A stretch of 64,000 bases of DNA from Archangium_A sp035910535. Lineage in GTDB: Bacteria > Myxococcota > Myxococcia > Myxococcales > Myxococcaceae. The DNA lies in the NCBI GenBank assembly GCA_035910535.1, contig JAMHXF010000032.1, positions 186,001-250,000 on the forward strand. The letters are read 5' to 3'. Below the pieces are notes generated by a model. That model was not told where the DNA came from and did not search any database. It was given only the letters and a program-made list of their open reading frames with translations. The position numbers and the translations under genes are program-made. Positions 63,945 to 64,000 of this stretch are shown one piece after another. How positions within the stretch are numbered: position 1 is the stretch's first letter; each line of letters opens with the position of its first letter.

Positions 63945-64000
63945 ATGCTCCTGTCACTCGTCGCCTCGCTCGCGCTCGGAACGTCGCTCGCCGACCTCAA
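63945..64000 (+). CDS. Start of a secreted protein, cut by the window edge
   Basis: ATG at 63945 with a GAAGGA ribosome site 9 bases upstream gives MLLSLVASLALGTSLADL, the look of a signal peptide. Only 18 residues are inside the window, so nothing more can be said. Probably co-transcribed with thiL. Confidence 0.6.
   Translation, partial: MLLSLVASLALGTSLADL

Overview
The window looks like chromosomal DNA from a member of the Myxococcota (order Myxococcales, Myxococcus/Archangium-type). It is very GC-rich, with long tightly overlapping genes. It carries a MYXO-CTERM surface-anchor tail, a kinase whose C-terminus resembles a myxobacterial paralogous domain (DUF2378-like), a chemosensory operon in frz-like order, a sterol-desaturase-family protein and a large Ser/Thr kinase. 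These family assignments come from reading the translations; no database search was run.

Layout. Positions 1-565 (minus strand) are the upstream leader of an rRNA operon whose 16S gene lies just left of the window: tandem sigma70-like promoters and a boxA sequence, in visibly AT-richer DNA. Positions 566-6863 (minus) form a lipopolysaccharide core/lipid A operon (waaA, glycosyltransferase, lpxK, rfaE1, rfaE2) followed by yicC and gmk. Positions 6880-15681 (minus) form a chemosensory operon: two cheW, two membrane MCPs, cheA fused to a receiver, cheB and cheR. At 15731-17925 (plus) an oxygen-sensor-like globin histidine kinase overlaps a receiver-kinase hybrid. They converge on a sigma54 response regulator (18081-19463, minus). 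Upstream of that regulator on the minus strand sits a cbb3 cytochrome oxidase operon, ccoS-ccoNO(fused)-ccoQ-ccoP-ccoG-usp (24548-19537). ccoQ and ccoS are very small genes. The copper ATPase ccoI and a SafE-family membrane protein lie nearby.

Positions 28737-46576 are a mixed region: a cyclic-nucleotide-gated MscS channel, a degenerate GT51-like protein, a flavin reductase, ogt, an LpoA-like lipoprotein paired with a WD40 lipoprotein, two membrane lipid desaturase/hydroxylase genes, a kynureninase-like enzyme, dnaJ, an MsbA-like ABC exporter, an S46 peptidase and an FHA protein. Positions 46581-62981 (minus) are a long same-strand run: Cys-rich lipoprotein, Ser/Thr kinase, BtuF-like protein, secreted protein, methyltransferase, OmpA with TSP3 repeats, a 2741-residue surface protein with nine Ig-like repeats and a MYXO-CTERM tail, a one-POTRA outer-membrane barrel, and a small protein. 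thiL and the start of a secreted protein close the window on the plus strand.

How the genes work together. The most coherent system is a probable oxygen-responsive circuit: globin kinase, receiver-kinase and sigma54 regulator next to the high-affinity oxidase. A sigma54-like site and a perfect inverted repeat lie in front of ccoS. The second is the cell-surface operon built around the giant protein. No CRISPR array, insertion sequence, tRNA gene or prophage was seen. The only stretch longer than 300 bases without a gene is 1-565, the rRNA leader.
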